From: Acanthochromis polyacanthus
Lineage: Eukaryota; Chordata; Actinopteri; Pomacentridae
Reading direction: 5' to 3'
DNA: 64,000 nucleotides
Assembly: GCF_021347895.1 (NCBI RefSeq)
Contig: NC_067117.1
Location: 33,734,067-33,798,066, forward strand
The notes under the pieces were generated by a model, which worked only from the letters and a program-made list of their open reading frames with translations, ran no database searches and had not been told where the DNA came from. The position numbers and the translations under genes are program-made. Each line of letters begins with the position of its first letter. Position 1 is the stretch's first letter. This document shows positions 23,909-36,479 of the stretch, one piece after another.

Positions 23909-25862
23909 ATGCAGAGGAGATTCACTACTGAGCAGGCTTTACAAATGCTTCTGACTGAAACAAGCCCTTTTGACTTTGATGGAGAGGACATAGACCTTCA
24001 GGCAGATTCTGACTCGGAGCAGTCTTCGGGTAAGATTTCTCAAACATCAAATTTCTGTTTCAGAATACTTCACATTTAATTTCAAAGATTTTGTTCTTTT
24101 GGGGAATATTTTTTTGCTTCAAGATTTTTACAAATTTCTAGATAAAAAATGATACATTTTAGATCAGAGGGCATCAATGTTTTCACAGAAGGAGCCCGAA
24201 AAATGTGAACTTCTGAACCAAAGGCCACAATACTGACAGAGTTCAGAATAAAGACAAACAGAACAATGAAAAGATGTGATATAATTTGACTCATTACTAC
24301 ATTGGTACATTTCTCTTTGCTAACGATATAAATTTGTTCAATTTGCAGAGGAAGACGCGCCCCCTCCCCAGAAGAAGAAAAGTCGGCTGGATACCGCACT
24401 AACAGAGACCGCAAAAGATGGCACAGTGTGGTGCAAGGAAGAGGTTGGACGATGTCTGAAATTCACTGCTATTGAACCTTACGCTGCAGAAGGAGAGCCA
24501 ACACATGAAGCCAGAAAAAGGATCAAAACTCGCCTTCAAAGCTTCCTCTGTTTTCTCACTCTCCAGATGCTTCGTACCATTCAAGCATGCACAATTGAGC
24601 ATGCAAGGGAAACAGGGACTGTGAATTGGTTCATGGCTGTTCCAGAACTAATGGCTTTCATTGCAGTTATCATCTGGCGAGGGGTGACTTAGGTTCCGTC
24701 ATTGTCTGACAACTGGTCAGAGATGTATGGAAACAAATGGACTATGGCAACAATGTCTAGAGACCGCTTCAAAGACATCATGCGGCACCTACGTTTTGAT
24801 AGCAAGAATACACGGGCTGAGCGAGTGCAGACAGACAAGTTTGCAGCTATTTCTGAATTATGGGAATCATTTCGACAGAACTGCGTCACATTCTACAGAC
24901 CTGGTCGGCACATCACAATTGATGAACAGCTTTACCCATCAAAGACACGTTGCCCTTTTCTGCAATATATTGCTACAAAACCAGATAAATTTGGGATGAA
25001 GTTTTGGGTGGCTTGCGATCTCAAATCAAAGTATATCTGCAATGTCTTTCCATATGTTGGCAAAGAACCCGGCCGTCCCAAAGAGGAGAGACTGTCTGAG
25101 AGTGTGGTAATGAAGTTGATGGGACCATTTCTCGATCAGGGCAGAACTGTCACGACGGACAATTTTTTCACATCAATTTCACTTGCAAGAAAATTACGCA
25201 GCCGGAAAACTACCATTCTTGGGACACTCAATAAAATTCGCAGAGAAATTCCCCCTTCAGCTCGAGAGATAAACCACAGTGAGTTCAGCACTCAGGTGTT
25301 TTCAACAACTGATGCCACACTGACAGTGTACGCAGCCAGCCGGAAGAAGACAGTCTACGTTATGAGCAGCATGCACAGTGTGATTCAGACTGAGGACAGC
25401 TGCAAAAGAAAGCCAAGCACCATCACCCAGTACAACTCCACTAAATGCGGTGTGGATGCCATGGATCAGATGGTACGGCAGTACAGCAGTACAGCAGGAA
25501 CAAGAAGATGGCCTGTAAGTGTGTTTTATAATATAGCTGACATGGTAGCCCTGAATGCCCATGTGCTATATCAAGCCTGCACAGGAAGGACGGAAAGGCG
25601 GGCAGATTTTCTGATGTTGCTTGCCAGTGAGTTGGCTGAGTCTTATGTGACGGAGAAGAAGACTGAAAAGGAAAACCGTCTTCGCAAACAGGCCGCCACA
25701 CTAGTGGAACCGGGCAAAAGGCAGAAGTGCCAAGTCTATCACCGGTGCAAAAAGAACCCTGCTACTGTTCGATGTGTGCATTGCTACAAGTTAACATGTG
25801 GCAAATGCAAAAGAGAAGTGCCATGGGAGTGCCAGGTCTGCGCAGACCAAGGACAGTTTTGA
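23909..25862 (+). pseudogene. piggyBac transposase with one intron and one internal stop
   Basis: Predicted exon 1 is 23909-24029 (MQRRFTTEQALQMLL, acidic) and exon 2 24349-25862, joined in phase 1 across a GT..AG intron. The DDE_Tnp_1_7-type core shows three catalytic aspartates: HITIDEQLYPSK, TVTTDNFF and GVDAMDQMVRQYS. The tail is a cysteine-rich zinc domain (CKKNPATVRCVHCYKLTCGK). The only visible lesion is TAG at 24690-24692 in GVT*VPSLSDNW, probably from AAG. The remaining 386 codons are open. Domesticated use is not suggested, since its terminal repeats are still present. Confidence 0.85.
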
Positions 25863-25878
25863 AAAAGTTGTGCGATGA

Positions 25879-25982
<104 letters not shown>

Positions 25983-26279
25983 TGTGTAAATATTGTTTGT
26001 GCTTTCAACAATGTTGATTCAAAAATGTCAATAAACCATTAGAATAAGCACCGTTTGTATTTTGTATATTTTTCATCCTCTTATTTTTGTGTCTCTTACT
26101 TGATTGAACTCAACAAAAAAGATAAGTATGTGGTTATCCATCCTAAGTAATGCAAAATATTTACAGAAAAACCCAGGAACATTCAAGCTTTCAAGAAGAA
26201 GAGTAGAGTCAGAAGCAATGATGTTTCAGTTGCTGTAAAACCTAGTTCTTCCTTTATGGCTAATTTATCTTGGTTAGTA

Positions 26280-26400
26280 AATAAGTTAGTAAAGTTTTAT
26301 TTGCATACCACCCTTCACAGTACGAGTACACAGGGTGTTTTACAACATAGGAATAAAATGAAAGCACAGTAAAACACAAAAAAAATTTAGAATTTATCTC
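26280..26400 (-). mobile_element. Short SINE-like fragment inside the piggyBac
   Basis: AAAGTTTTATTTGCATACCACC...ACAGGGTGTTTTACAACATA resembles the widespread fish motif TTTATTTATATAGCACC...GTGCTTTACA. Family not assigned; orientation uncertain. Confidence 0.4.
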
Positions 26401-27129
26401 CAGTGCAGTATAAAATGCAACTGCATTGTCACCAGTAAACAAGCACAGATCAACAACCATAAGGTATGGAACCTGAGTGGGGGGTCAGGCTTATGCTAAG
26501 AAGGCTTGCTGAAAGATGTGTGCTAGGTAAAACTGTGAGTCACACCTCTGTGTCTCCCCCTTCCCCCAGAGCTGCTGCTCTGACAATCGGTCCAGCCAGA
26601 AGCTTCCACATAATTAGCATAATTACCTGGTCAGCCCACATTCCAGGACAGAAGAAGGGCAGGGGGGGCAGGAGATTCAAATGTCCCTGTTCAGTCCTTA
26701 AAGGTATAGAGATCAAAAGATCCCCTCGCAGTCACTCACAGAGCCCTTGTGACTTTTGCCCTGATGGGACACAGGTTTAGAAGGAATCCGACTGCAAAAC
26801 TTTCTTCTCCATCATGCTGTTGGTTCCTCCATCATTAAAAAACAAGACATTGTCACTTTTTTCAGAACAGTGATACTGCATCTTGTTAACCTACAACCAA
26901 TATCTTTAGTATCGGAAGTTTGACAAGTTTCATTTGAGGACTTTAAGTTAAAGATACGATCTGAAGATATGAGAAGAAGAAAGGTCATGAGAGAGAAAAA
27001 TAACTTTCTTCAAAGAAGTGGAAACCTCCAAAAGTCTCACATTTGGTATATTTTTTATATAGCTGGTCATATTTTTTCTTTTGTAGTTTCCAAGAGGAAG
27101 AGATCTAGTGTATTATAAACAATCTATTG

Positions 27130-27300
27130 TAGATTGTAAGTTTTGTGTCTTTTGTAAAGACAGTTGTTCCTTTACTCTGTATGAGTACACTGTGTCTTGT
27201 AGAAATCTACAAGTTCTGGTTGTGATGTATCATCACCTGTTGTTGGAGCTTCATCCTTCAAGTGGCTCATTGAGTCTTGTTCAATAAACAAACAGTGTCA
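27130..27300 (+). pseudogene. Orphan her4-like 3' end without a gene
   Basis: The hairpins CTTGTAGAAATCTACAAG (27196-27213) and GTGATGTATCATCAC (27222-27236) and AATAAA (27283-27288) match the 3' ends of copies 1, 3, 4 and 5, but no coding sequence lies upstream. This is the relic of a unit whose gene was lost by unequal recombination or deletion. Confidence 0.7.
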
Positions 27301-27699
27301 GCTCAAAACTGTCCTTCCTGTTGTCATATATTGTAGTTCTCCTCATTATAATGATGACAGGTGTTCTCCATTTTCTTTCATTTTCATTTCATTGATAAAC
27401 ACCATCATTCTTATATTTGATTTACGTCTAATTTTAAACTATATAATATATAATAATATATTATTATAAAGGTGTACTTTAAAACAAAGCATTGCAGCAT
27501 CATTCAATTAACAGTTTAATCAAGAGGTGTTTTTGATGTTACGTCATTCTGTCACTCAATCTGTTGTCAAATAGACAATGTGAAGTTTATAGTTTAAACC
27601 CTATTGCTGCACAGTGATTTTGGTAAGATTATCTGTTTCAGTTGTTTTTATTGTAAACAATTGTGAAGTTAATCATCCTCCTCTTAAAAGGGTCACACA

Positions 27700-27873
27700 T
27701 TGCATCTAATGTGATGCATAATGAGGCACACTTCTATTGTTCCTGCAGTGAAAGCAGTGGAAGGACAGAGTGTGGGAAACCAGATTAAACTCACTCACAG
27801 AGCCCCTGTGGAACAATCCATCCAGACCTTTGCCCTGAAGGGACAGAGGTTTAGAAGGAATCCGACTCCAAAA
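27700..27873 (+). promoter_or_regulatory. Module A, copy 6
   Basis: Intact motif series, RBPJ near 27770. It belongs to the 27.2-28.3 kb duplicate of 19.9-21.2 kb. Confidence 0.6.
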
Positions 27874-28440
27874 ACTTCTCCTCCATCATGCTGTTGTTTG
27901 TTCCTCAATTTTATAAAGAATCATCACTTTTTTGAACATTGTCATTTCATTTTGTGAACCTTGAATCAAAATATTTACCATAAGATGTTTGAGAATATTT
28001 AATTTGTGGAGTGGAACCAATGACAAGATCTGAAGAAATGAGAGGAAGAAAAGTGGAAACCACAGAAACCATCACACTGAGTATTTTTACATCACTCGTC
28101 AGACTTAATAATCATCTGATATTTTCCAACAAAGACATTCAGTCTTATTAAAACCCTTCATTGCTGGTTGGAGTCCAAACGAAGGAGCTTCCCTGCTACT
28201 GAGGTGATTCAGAAACTCTCTCTGAATTTGTCTAGAATGAACAAAAGAGCAGTCAATAAAAGAAGAGGATTGTTTGTAGTGAATATCAGTAGAGCACTAA
28301 GATGTTGTTCTTTCCAGTGAGTGCAGGTTGATGCTCATTCGTCTTGGCTGACTCTGTCTGCAAGACTCCCAAATGCTTCTTCAGATGGTTCAATATCTGG
28401 CCTCCATATTCCTGACTTTGAGCAATAAAATGTTTTCAAT

Positions 28441-28835
28441 ACAGACACTACTGTTCAAAAGTTTGGGGTCACCCAGACAATCTCATGTTTTCCATGAAAA
28501 CTCACAATTCTATTCATGTGCTAACAGATTCACTGTGAAAATATGTACTTTTTTTTCACATTTTCAAACTTTAAAATGGGTCAATTTTGGCCTGCAGGAT
28601 GATGCAAGGGTTAACCTTATTTTGAGTTTTCTTGTAAAATTCAACTCAAAACAAAACAATTTCAAGATCATTTGACTTAAAAAGATATTTAAGATGCATT
28701 GTCTTAAAATAAGTCCCTCCATCTTGCTGAAATATCACTTGTTGGGTGAATTTATCTTAAATCCAGTGGGATAAGACATTTTGACTAAAAATAAGACAAA
28801 TAGACTTAGTAAGATTTTGAGTTTTTGCAGTGTGT
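28441..28835. repeat. Two abutting DNA-transposon-type fragments
   Basis: The first begins ACTACTGTTCAAAAGTTTGG followed by GGTCACCCAGACAATCTCATG, a common fish MITE end. The second (about 28610-28835) has ATAAGTCCCTCCATCTTGC, AATTTATCTTAAATCCAGTG and TTTTTGCAGTGTG. No target duplication was identified. Confidence 0.5.
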
Positions 28836-28889
28836 TAGACAGGATCCTCAAGCCAGTCTGTAAGCAGTAAATGTCTGTTTTCTGCTATA

Positions 28890-29060
28890 AACAAAGTGTG
28901 GGAATATCTGGAGAGTTGCTTTAGAAGGAATTCCAAACCATTAGCAGCCACTGAATTCTCCAGAGGGATTCGGCACACTTCAAACACTGCTGTCTCTCCA
29001 TACAACTTCCCTCCCTTAAAAATGAAATTCGGATTCAGCTGCTGGTCAGAAATCAGTCAT
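28890..29060 (+). promoter_or_regulatory. Module D, diverged copy
   Basis: RBPJ-type AGTGTGGGAATA near 28893 and TCTCCAGAGGGATTCGGCACACTTCA. The overall sequence differs strongly from D at 11513, but these two blocks are kept. Confidence 0.5.
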
Positions 29061-29149
29061 GGCTATGACTTCAGCTTCAAAATGTAGGACAGACACTGCA
29101 AATTGAAAACATAACAGGCAAAGTCAGTTTGATGGGACAGAATTAATAA

Positions 29150-29420
29150 CAATAAATTCAACATTTTACAAATTTTCAAAGCCAGCCAATGGGATCGTTT
29201 CCCTCCAGATGGGTGGTGATGTAATGCTCTGTTTCTATAACAACACACAGCCAGCATCTGTCACACAAGTCCCTTTGTTGTTCATTGACCACAGCACAGG
29301 GAGTCAGTGTGGGAAACTCAGATCAACCTCCTACTCACACTGATGACAAGACACGTGTCAAAAGACTCGACTGCATCTGGACAGCAGCAGGATTATTGTC
29401 TGAAGTTATTTGACATGCTG
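29150..29420 (+). promoter_or_regulatory. S1 upstream module, copy 3
   Basis: RBPJ TGTGGGAA at about 29308; followed by the duplicated stretch starting CATGCTGTTAATGGCC that is also seen after S1 at 36745 and 43074. Confidence 0.58.
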
Positions 29421-29775
29421 TTAATGGCCACCTAACTCTACTATCTAATAGTAGAATTTGGCAATATTGTTTTTTTGGGTAAAACTTAATTTTAGAAAAA
29501 AAATCAAATTGTATGAAACAAAATATCCAAATAAAATACTGAACTCAAAACATATCGATTTCACCAGTGACATTTTAGGTTTAACCTCAGTTGAAGCAAA
29601 CAGAAGCAAACATGACAATACAATTAACACTGGGTCAACATATTTTCCTGAGTTATTCCATCATAGATGAGATTCTCCCATGTGTGTGATCAGACTGTAA
29701 GTGTGTGCTCAGTCAAATATACAATTTTCCACAGAACCCATAAAGTCATGAACATAATTGATAGACAGTTATTTG

Positions 29776-30158
29776 TTCCACGTGTGTGATCAGACTATAA
29801 GTGTGTGCTCAGTCAAAGTCATTGATCCCAGCATCAGGCAGCACATCTGATCTCTCCACAGGGTCACCACTTTCTCAGATCCACACAGAGCTCAGTCAGT
29901 CTCCCTCCATCTCCCCCCAGTCCTCCACCTGTTCCCCTGAGATCTAACTATTGTCCCCCAGGCATTAATGACAGCATGTTGCTGCTCCACATGTCTCATT
30001 GTCTCACAAAGCTCTCTGATTGGCTCACACTGTGGGAAACCTCAACCAGACCAAGACCCACACATTCATATGGAGATGTGGGACTATAAATAGGAGGGAT
30101 GAAACCAGCACACATCACATTCTCTCTACACAGACCTCTACAGCTCACACATCCAACC
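29776..30158 (+). promoter_or_regulatory. Proximal promoter P of copy 4
   Basis: RBPJ 30031-30038, TATA 30085-30092. A partial second P start (CATGTGTGTGATCAGACTG) lies at about 29680, a short tandem relic. Confidence 0.78.
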
Positions 30159-30663
30159 ATGGCATCTACAATCACTGCAGCAATGACCAATTCTCAGGAA
30201 CATCTGACTCTGACCCACAAGGTAAATTGGACATTCATGGACACTTTAACATCATTCATGACAGCTTTATATGCTGAACACTATGCAGTCCTGAACACTT
30301 TCATTCATGACTTTGTTCTTCTCTCTGCAGCTCAGAAAACCTCTGGTGGAGAAGCTCCGCAGAGAGCGAATCAACAGCAGCATTGAGCAGCTCAAGTCTC
30401 TCCTGGGTCCAGAGTTCCTCAAACAGCAGCCAGACTCCAAGATGGAGAAAGCAGACATCCTGGAGATGACAGTTTGTGTCCTGACACACATGCAGCAGCA
30501 GAACCAACAGCAGAGAACACTGCTCAAGAACATCAACAAGCTGCAGCCGTCCTCTGAAAACAACCTGACAGAGGCTGACTTCTCTCCTCTCAGCTCCACA
30601 GTCCAGAGCAGCATCACCAAAGACAAGAGTCCAGTCAACAGCGCCCTCTGGAGGCCGTGGTAG
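30159..30663 (+). CDS. hes5: HES5/her4-like bHLH-WRPW without Orange domain, copy 4 (131 aa)
   Basis: Exons 30159-30221 and 30331-30663, intron 109 nt. The protein is identical to that of copy 2: bHLH at about residues 22-78, the Gln-rich replacement VLTHMQQQNQQQRTLLKN, and WRPW as the last four residues. Differences from copy 2 in the coding part are synonymous. Its 3' flank to about 31.8 kb matches that of copy 1, not copy 2. Confidence 0.88.
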
Positions 30664-31642
30664 ACACCTGCACACTGGACTTATTACCAGACAGCATCTA
30701 ATGACCACATTGGTCAAAGATTACTGGACTGAATTCTATGAAATTCATGAACTTGTTCTTCTCTATGTACAGAAGGTTGATTTGTTTTTATTCTTTGTGT
30801 AAAACAACATTTCCTGAGGAAACGACAGCAACAATATCTTTCAAGATAAGAAAGAAAACATGTTGTCATGCATGTTGCATGAACCTAATCTGATTGCATT
30901 TGCAATTACTAGCTCCTGTCATATTTCATTTGTTGGTAATTGTATGGTGACTTTTGCCATCTTTTAATAGTTATTGATCGCTGTGATAAAACTATTTCTT
31001 TCTGCTGGAAGGACAAATTGTCAAAATGAACAAAAAGCTGATCTATTGTAAGATCCACGTTTATCCTTTAATTCTAAAAGGTTTGCTTCATGTCAAAATG
31101 TTCCTACATTTGTGCTTTGCTGTGCATTATACAGTTGTGATATTTCTTAACTCTTGTTAAATATTGATCATAGTGATCTAAACACATCATTGTCTTTTTA
31201 ATCAGTTGTTGAAACTTTTCCTGTTGTATGGGATGAGAAAATGATCTGTTTTAAGATTAGTAATTTTATCCAGTTCCTGCAAAAGATTAGTTTAATGTTA
31301 AACTGTCACAGTTATGCAGTGACAATGGATTTTTTTGACATTTTAAAAATCAATTCAAATTCTTTTCTATTGAGAATGACGACATGTTTTAGGGTCAGTC
31401 TTAAGTTTACTTCTGTTTCTCAATATGAGTTTTTTTTCTCCATTTGGGAAACAAATGTCAAAGGACAGTGAGTTCTGTCCCCAAATACTGTAAGTTTTGT
31501 GTCTTTTATAAAGACAGTTGTTCCTTTACTCTGTATGAGTACACTGTGTCTTGTAGAAATCTACAAGTTCTGGTTGTGATGTATCATCACCTGTTGTTGG
31601 AGCTTCATCCTTCAAGTGGCTCATTGAGTCTTGTTCAATAAA
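30664..31642 (+). other. 3'UTR of copy 4
   Basis: The early TGACCACATTGGTCA palindrome, then CTTGTAGAAATCTACAAG (31550-31567), GTGATGTATCATCAC (31576-31590) and AATAAA (31637-31642). Confidence 0.62.
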
Positions 31643-31824
31643 CAAACATTGTCAGCTGAAAAATGTCTGTTGTCATGTCATTTTAAGTTGTAATTACCTT
31701 TGAAATAATGATGAAAAACTGATTGTCTTCCTAATACGAATTTACAGTTCATTCTTAACAATCTCCATCATTATTTCAATATTTGGCTTACATGTTGTTA
31801 TAAAATGTGTCACATTTCAACATA

Positions 31825-32398
31825 TATTGGGGAATTCTGTGATGTTGAAAGAAGAATCAGGAGGCAAACTCAGAGACACTCTGGAGACTCAGATGGTTTA
31901 TGTTGAGAATCAGATTTACTGATCAGGAGAAATGATACAGCGAGCGACACAGTGATGTGAGCACTGGCAGCATCACGTCTAAGGAGTCTCTCTGGTCTTG
32001 GGTATATATATCACTGGAAGGCATGCCATCTTTAGGTCACAGTCCAAATATGGTGACAGGTTTGTCTGTTCAGAAGCACCATCTGGACAATAACATAACT
32101 TTGTTTTCCTTACAAACAGTCTGTCTTTCTCCTATGTTATCTCTAGTAAGTGTCTGTCTGTCTCAGGGCCATATTAGGAACAGAGAGAGCACCAACATGT
32201 TTACATTCTCAGTTTAGGAGAAACATGGGTCAAGGGTGACGTCCTGAAGAGTAATTTGGAGTGACTTGGTACCTACAGGGGATTTAGGGTGACTGCAGTT
32301 GGCAGACAAACTGGCATTTGGTATGTCATAAACTAACAACAAAGAAGAATGAACAATGAACACCTCAGTTGTAAGAAAGTGGGTAATTTTTCCTTAAC
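31825..32398. mobile_element. 574-bp insertion, possible solo LTR
   Basis: Absent from the paralogous position near 2672. It is flanked by AACATA at 31819-31824 and 32399-32404. It has an internal TATATATAT near 32010 and no open frame of note. A solo LTR is possible from length and duplication, but TG..CA ends are not evident. Confidence 0.5.
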
Positions 32399-32506
32399 AA
32401 CATACAGTTATGAAAGTTTAGTGTAAAACACAGAATTGTAACATGGTTCAGTTCAGACTTTTGATGAGCAGGTATTATCAGTGTCATTTCACTCTGCTTT
32501 CACATG

Positions 32507-32714
32507 TACACTACCAGTATCCAATGCTTTTTATTTATTTCTACTGTTTTATATATTGTAGATTAATACTGAAGATAAAAAGTTTTTGGTTACAGCATAA
32601 TTCCATGTGTTCTTTTATAGTTTTGATGTCTTCAGTATTAAACTACAATGTAGAAAATATTGTATGAAAAACACTGAATAAGAAAGTGTGTCTAAACTGT
32701 TGACTGGTAGTGTA
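32507..32714. mobile_element. MITE, 208 bp (empty site for the LINE)
   Basis: The same element as 2801-8769 without the LINE and Tc1: TACACTACC... to ...GACTGGTAGTGTA. ATTGTAGATTAATACTGAAG is continuous here. Confidence 0.72.
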
Positions 32715-32822
32715 TTTTGAAGACTCTACTGCTGCTCAGTTCATTTCATATATTTATCAGTTTCAGGTGCTTTTTGTAAACATTTGAAAGGCAATGATCT
32801 CCCTCCTCAAAGAGGTCATACG

Positions 32823-32995
32823 TTGCATCTAATGTGATGCATAATGAGGCACACTTCTATTGTTCCTGCAGTGAAAGCAGTGGAAGGACAGAGTGTGGGA
32901 AACCAGATTAAACTCACTCACAGAGCCCCTGTGGAACAATCCATCCAGACCTTTGCCCTGAAGGGACAGAGGTTTAGAAGGAATCCGACTCCAAA
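32823..32995 (+). promoter_or_regulatory. Module A, copy 7
   Basis: Intact series with RBPJ near 32894. It begins the 32.78-35.98 kb block, which duplicates 8.84-11.99 kb. Confidence 0.6.
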
Positions 32996-33594
32996 AACTT
33001 CTCCTCCATCATGCTGTTGTTTGTTCCTCAATTTTATAAAGAACCATCACTTTTTTGAACATTGTCATTTCATTTTGTGAACCTTGAATCAAAATATTTA
33101 CCATAAGATGTTTGAGAATATTTAATTTGTGGAGTGGAACCAATGACAAGATCTGAAGAAATGAGAGGAAGAAAAGTGGAAACCACAGAAACCATCACAC
33201 TGAGTATTTTTACATCACTCGTCAGACTTAATAATCATCTGATATTTTCCAACAAAGACATTCAGTCTTATTAAAACCCTTCATTGCTGGTTGGAGTCCA
33301 AACGAAGGAGCTTCCCTGTCACTGAGGTGATTCAGAAACTCTCTCTGAATTTGTCTAGAATGAACAAAAGAGCAGTCAATAAAAGAAGAGGATTGTTTGT
33401 AGTGAATATCAGTAGAGCACTAAGATGTTGTTCTTTCCAGTGAGTGCAGGTTGATGCTGACAACTCAGATTATTTAATCAGATGAAGGATCATTTTGTTG
33501 ATACTCATCAATTGTTGGTACATTTTCAACAACAATCTCTAAAAGGTCAAAAGGAAAAACTATTGAAATTGGACAATCCTGTTTAATACGTCAC

Positions 33595-33740
33595 ACATAT
33601 TCTCTGAGTGGACAGAGCGTCTGAGAGGTGGAGATCTGAGTGGTAAGTGAGTCTGATTAGCATCCTTAACCACTACAGCAGCAGACTGTTGTCCAGTGGG
33701 ATTTGGCACACTTCACAACCAGCTGTCTCAACCTCTCCTC
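33595..33740 (+). promoter_or_regulatory. Module B, copy 5
   Basis: Near-identical to 9655-9800. Confidence 0.42.
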
Positions 33741-33892
33741 CTCATTCATAAAACTGGAATGTTCAGCTACAGTATATTTACTTTCCACTGCCGTGGCTTT
33801 AATACGGAGGTGCAGACATAGTATTATTATTATTGACAACCCATGTAGTTTTGACTCGATTTGAAAGTTTCATCAAATGGTTGAACAACCAA

Positions 33893-34118
33893 TCATGTAG
33901 TTTCCCTCCAGATGGTTGGTGACGTCAGGTTGTGTCTGTGTTAAAGCACACCACCAGCATCCGTCACAAAAGCTCCTTTCAAAGCCCTTTTGTGCTGCAC
34001 TGACCACTTCATTCACACACTAAGTGTGGGAAACTCAGAGCAACTTTCTACTCACACCAACGATGGAGCACAAGACAGAGGACACACCTGCTGCATCTGG
34101 ACAAGATGACATTGTCTA
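33893..34118 (+). promoter_or_regulatory. Module C, copy 3
   Basis: Near-identical to 9950-10170, RBPJ near 34023. Confidence 0.45.
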
Positions 34119-34284
34119 CTTTAAACACAAATACAAAAACACCATGGAAATGCCACGCTGTTCTCCTGTGGTATGCAGCACCAAAAAAATAACAAAAAAC
34201 TCACTGCTTTTAAGTAAAAGTTGTTTAAATTATACACATGAGATGCCTGCAGACAAAATGCTTTTAACATGTCTCAATAGAATA

Positions 34285-34287
<3 letters not shown>

Positions 34288-34361
<74 letters not shown>
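34288..34361. repeat. (TA)n microsatellite
   Basis: About 37 repeats at the position equivalent to 10344-10401. Confidence 0.95.
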
Positions 34362-34366
<5 letters not shown>

Positions 34367-35474
34367 CTGGGAAACGATTAAAAATCTCCAATGTGATTAA
34401 TTGCATGATTTTTCTACAATTAATTATTGTGCGTAAAATTAAATAATGAACTTAAAACGTAGTGTATTCTGCATTTTGATTTAAAAGTACTGCTACATGA
34501 ACAAAAAATAATTTACATTTGATTTGCAAACACTTGAAACAAATAAAGTGCTTTTTCACAGCAGTATTCTGTTCACACTGTAGCAGCTAAAATATGTCTT
34601 GTAAATCTCATCCTAAACATTGATGTAATCAAATGTCTGATGTAAAGCGCACCAGACGACTCTTCAGGCAGCAATGCAAAACTTTCTCTAAATCTAATTA
34701 TGGGAAACTTGGAGTTCACTTACAGCTTTCCTTCTCACTCGTTCTCAGCTCTGTATTCTTTTCCTCTGTTCAGATTGCAGAGTCACTGTTGCTCTTGAGC
34801 TCAATTTAGGATCAGTTCTCCTCCACAGGTACATTGTCCAAGATTGTCTGAAACAGAGAAACAAAACACACGTGATGTGATGTCTTCATGTCTTTCACAA
34901 AACAAAAGCACACAAGGTCCCTGATGTTCCAAAATGTGTTACAGATATGATGATGGAATGTTGAAGTGTTCCACTACATATGCTGACATGTAGGACATGG
35001 AACATATCTGAGAAAACAATCTGAGGTTTAGAGATTCAATCTCTGTTCTTCTGTCTGTTGTCAAAAATCAACACTATTAAACGTTACATGTGATAACTGG
35101 GAATGATTCAGACGATGTCATATCTGGCCACTGTATTCCTGACTGAGAGCAATAAAAGGTTTAGAGAACCATCTCCTAACTCTAATGACTGGCTTTACTT
35201 AGCCAACTGCATTCTGTCGTAGTGTGACGTCCACATTCTGTCACACTAACTCTGACCTGAATGGACAACAACATGGACTCATTGGGATCTAAAGTTTTAA
35301 ACTAGAGAACCAAACATGATATTTGATCTTTAAGTATGAATTACTTAAGTGAAAATTTCACATGGAGCTTGTGTATCCATTTTTTAATGTTAACAAAGGT
35401 CACTCACTGCCTGTGCCAAACTGGACCTTCCAGTCAGTTTGCAAAGCGGCACATGTCTATTTTATGTTAATACA

Positions 35475-35645
35475 ACAAGTGTGGGAAAACTCTGGAGAAC
35501 AGAGATGACTGGGAACGACACAGACTCCACCAGCAGACACTTAATTCTCCAAAGAGAATTGGCACACTTCAGGAAGCTGCTGTCCTCCCAGGAATCCTCC
35601 CACCCTCAGAGCTGAAATGTGGAACCAGCTGATGGTCACAAATCA
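35475..35645 (+). promoter_or_regulatory. Module D, copy 3
   Basis: RBPJ near 35480 and ATTGGCACACTTCA; near-identical to 11513-11680. Confidence 0.5.
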
Positions 35646-35689
35646 GTCATGATCACAACCAGAGGTTTAAAATGTACAACAGTGATCAC

Positions 35690-36020
35690 AAATGAAAAAT
35701 ACAACAGGCCAGATCATTTTGATCTTATTTCAAGACAAGAAAACCACAATAAATTCAACATTTTTAAATCGTCAAAGCCAGCCAATGCGATCGTTTCCCT
35801 CCAGATGGGTGGTGATGTAATGCTCTGTTTCTATAACAACACACAGCCAGCATCTGTCACAAAAGTCCCTTTGTTGTTCATTGACCACAGCACAGGGAGT
35901 CAGTGTGGGAAACTCAGATCAAGCTCCTACTCACACTGATGACAAGACACGTGTCAAAAGACTCGACTGCATCTGGACAGCAGCAGGATTATTTTCTGAA
36001 GTTATTTGACATGCCAACAA
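35690..36020 (+). promoter_or_regulatory. S1 upstream module, copy 4
   Basis: RBPJ near 35905. It is followed by the start of a promoter P that does not lead into a gene. Confidence 0.58.
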
Positions 36021-36261
36021 TAAACATATACTCACAATATTGTCTTAGAAAATTGTGTGTTTATGAGGAAACAATATTTTTTAAAGCAAATTGTGAAAAA
36101 TCAAAAATTTGACTAAATTATTCACCTGAAAACATTTCATGTCACCAGTGAAATTTCAGGTTTTACCTCAAAATAAGCACAGAACACACTTGAAAATAAT
36201 ACAAATTACATTTATTCAGGATATGTTTGTTGCCAAGATATTCCATCAGAGAAGTTATTCT

Positions 36262-36450
36262 CCCACGTGTGTGATCAGACTATAAGTGTGTGCTCAGTCA
36301 AAGTCATTGATCCCAGCATCAGGCAGCAGATCTGATCTCTCCACAGGGTCACCACTTTCTCAGATCCACACAGAGCTCAGTCAGTCTCCCTCCATCTCCC
36401 TCTCCAGTCCTCCACCTGTTCCCCTGAGATCTAACTATTGTCCCCCAGGC
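36262..36450 (+). promoter_or_regulatory. Truncated promoter P joined to an S1 module
   Basis: It begins CACGTGTGTGATCAG as in the other P blocks and runs to ATTGTCCCCCAGGC. It then switches to AAAGTCAGTTTGATGG, sequence that elsewhere (29121) precedes S1. The CCAAT, RBPJ and TATA boxes are lost. It is a recombination scar, not a working promoter. Confidence 0.75.
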
Positions 36451-36479
36451 AAAGTCAGTTTGATGGGACAGAATTAATA

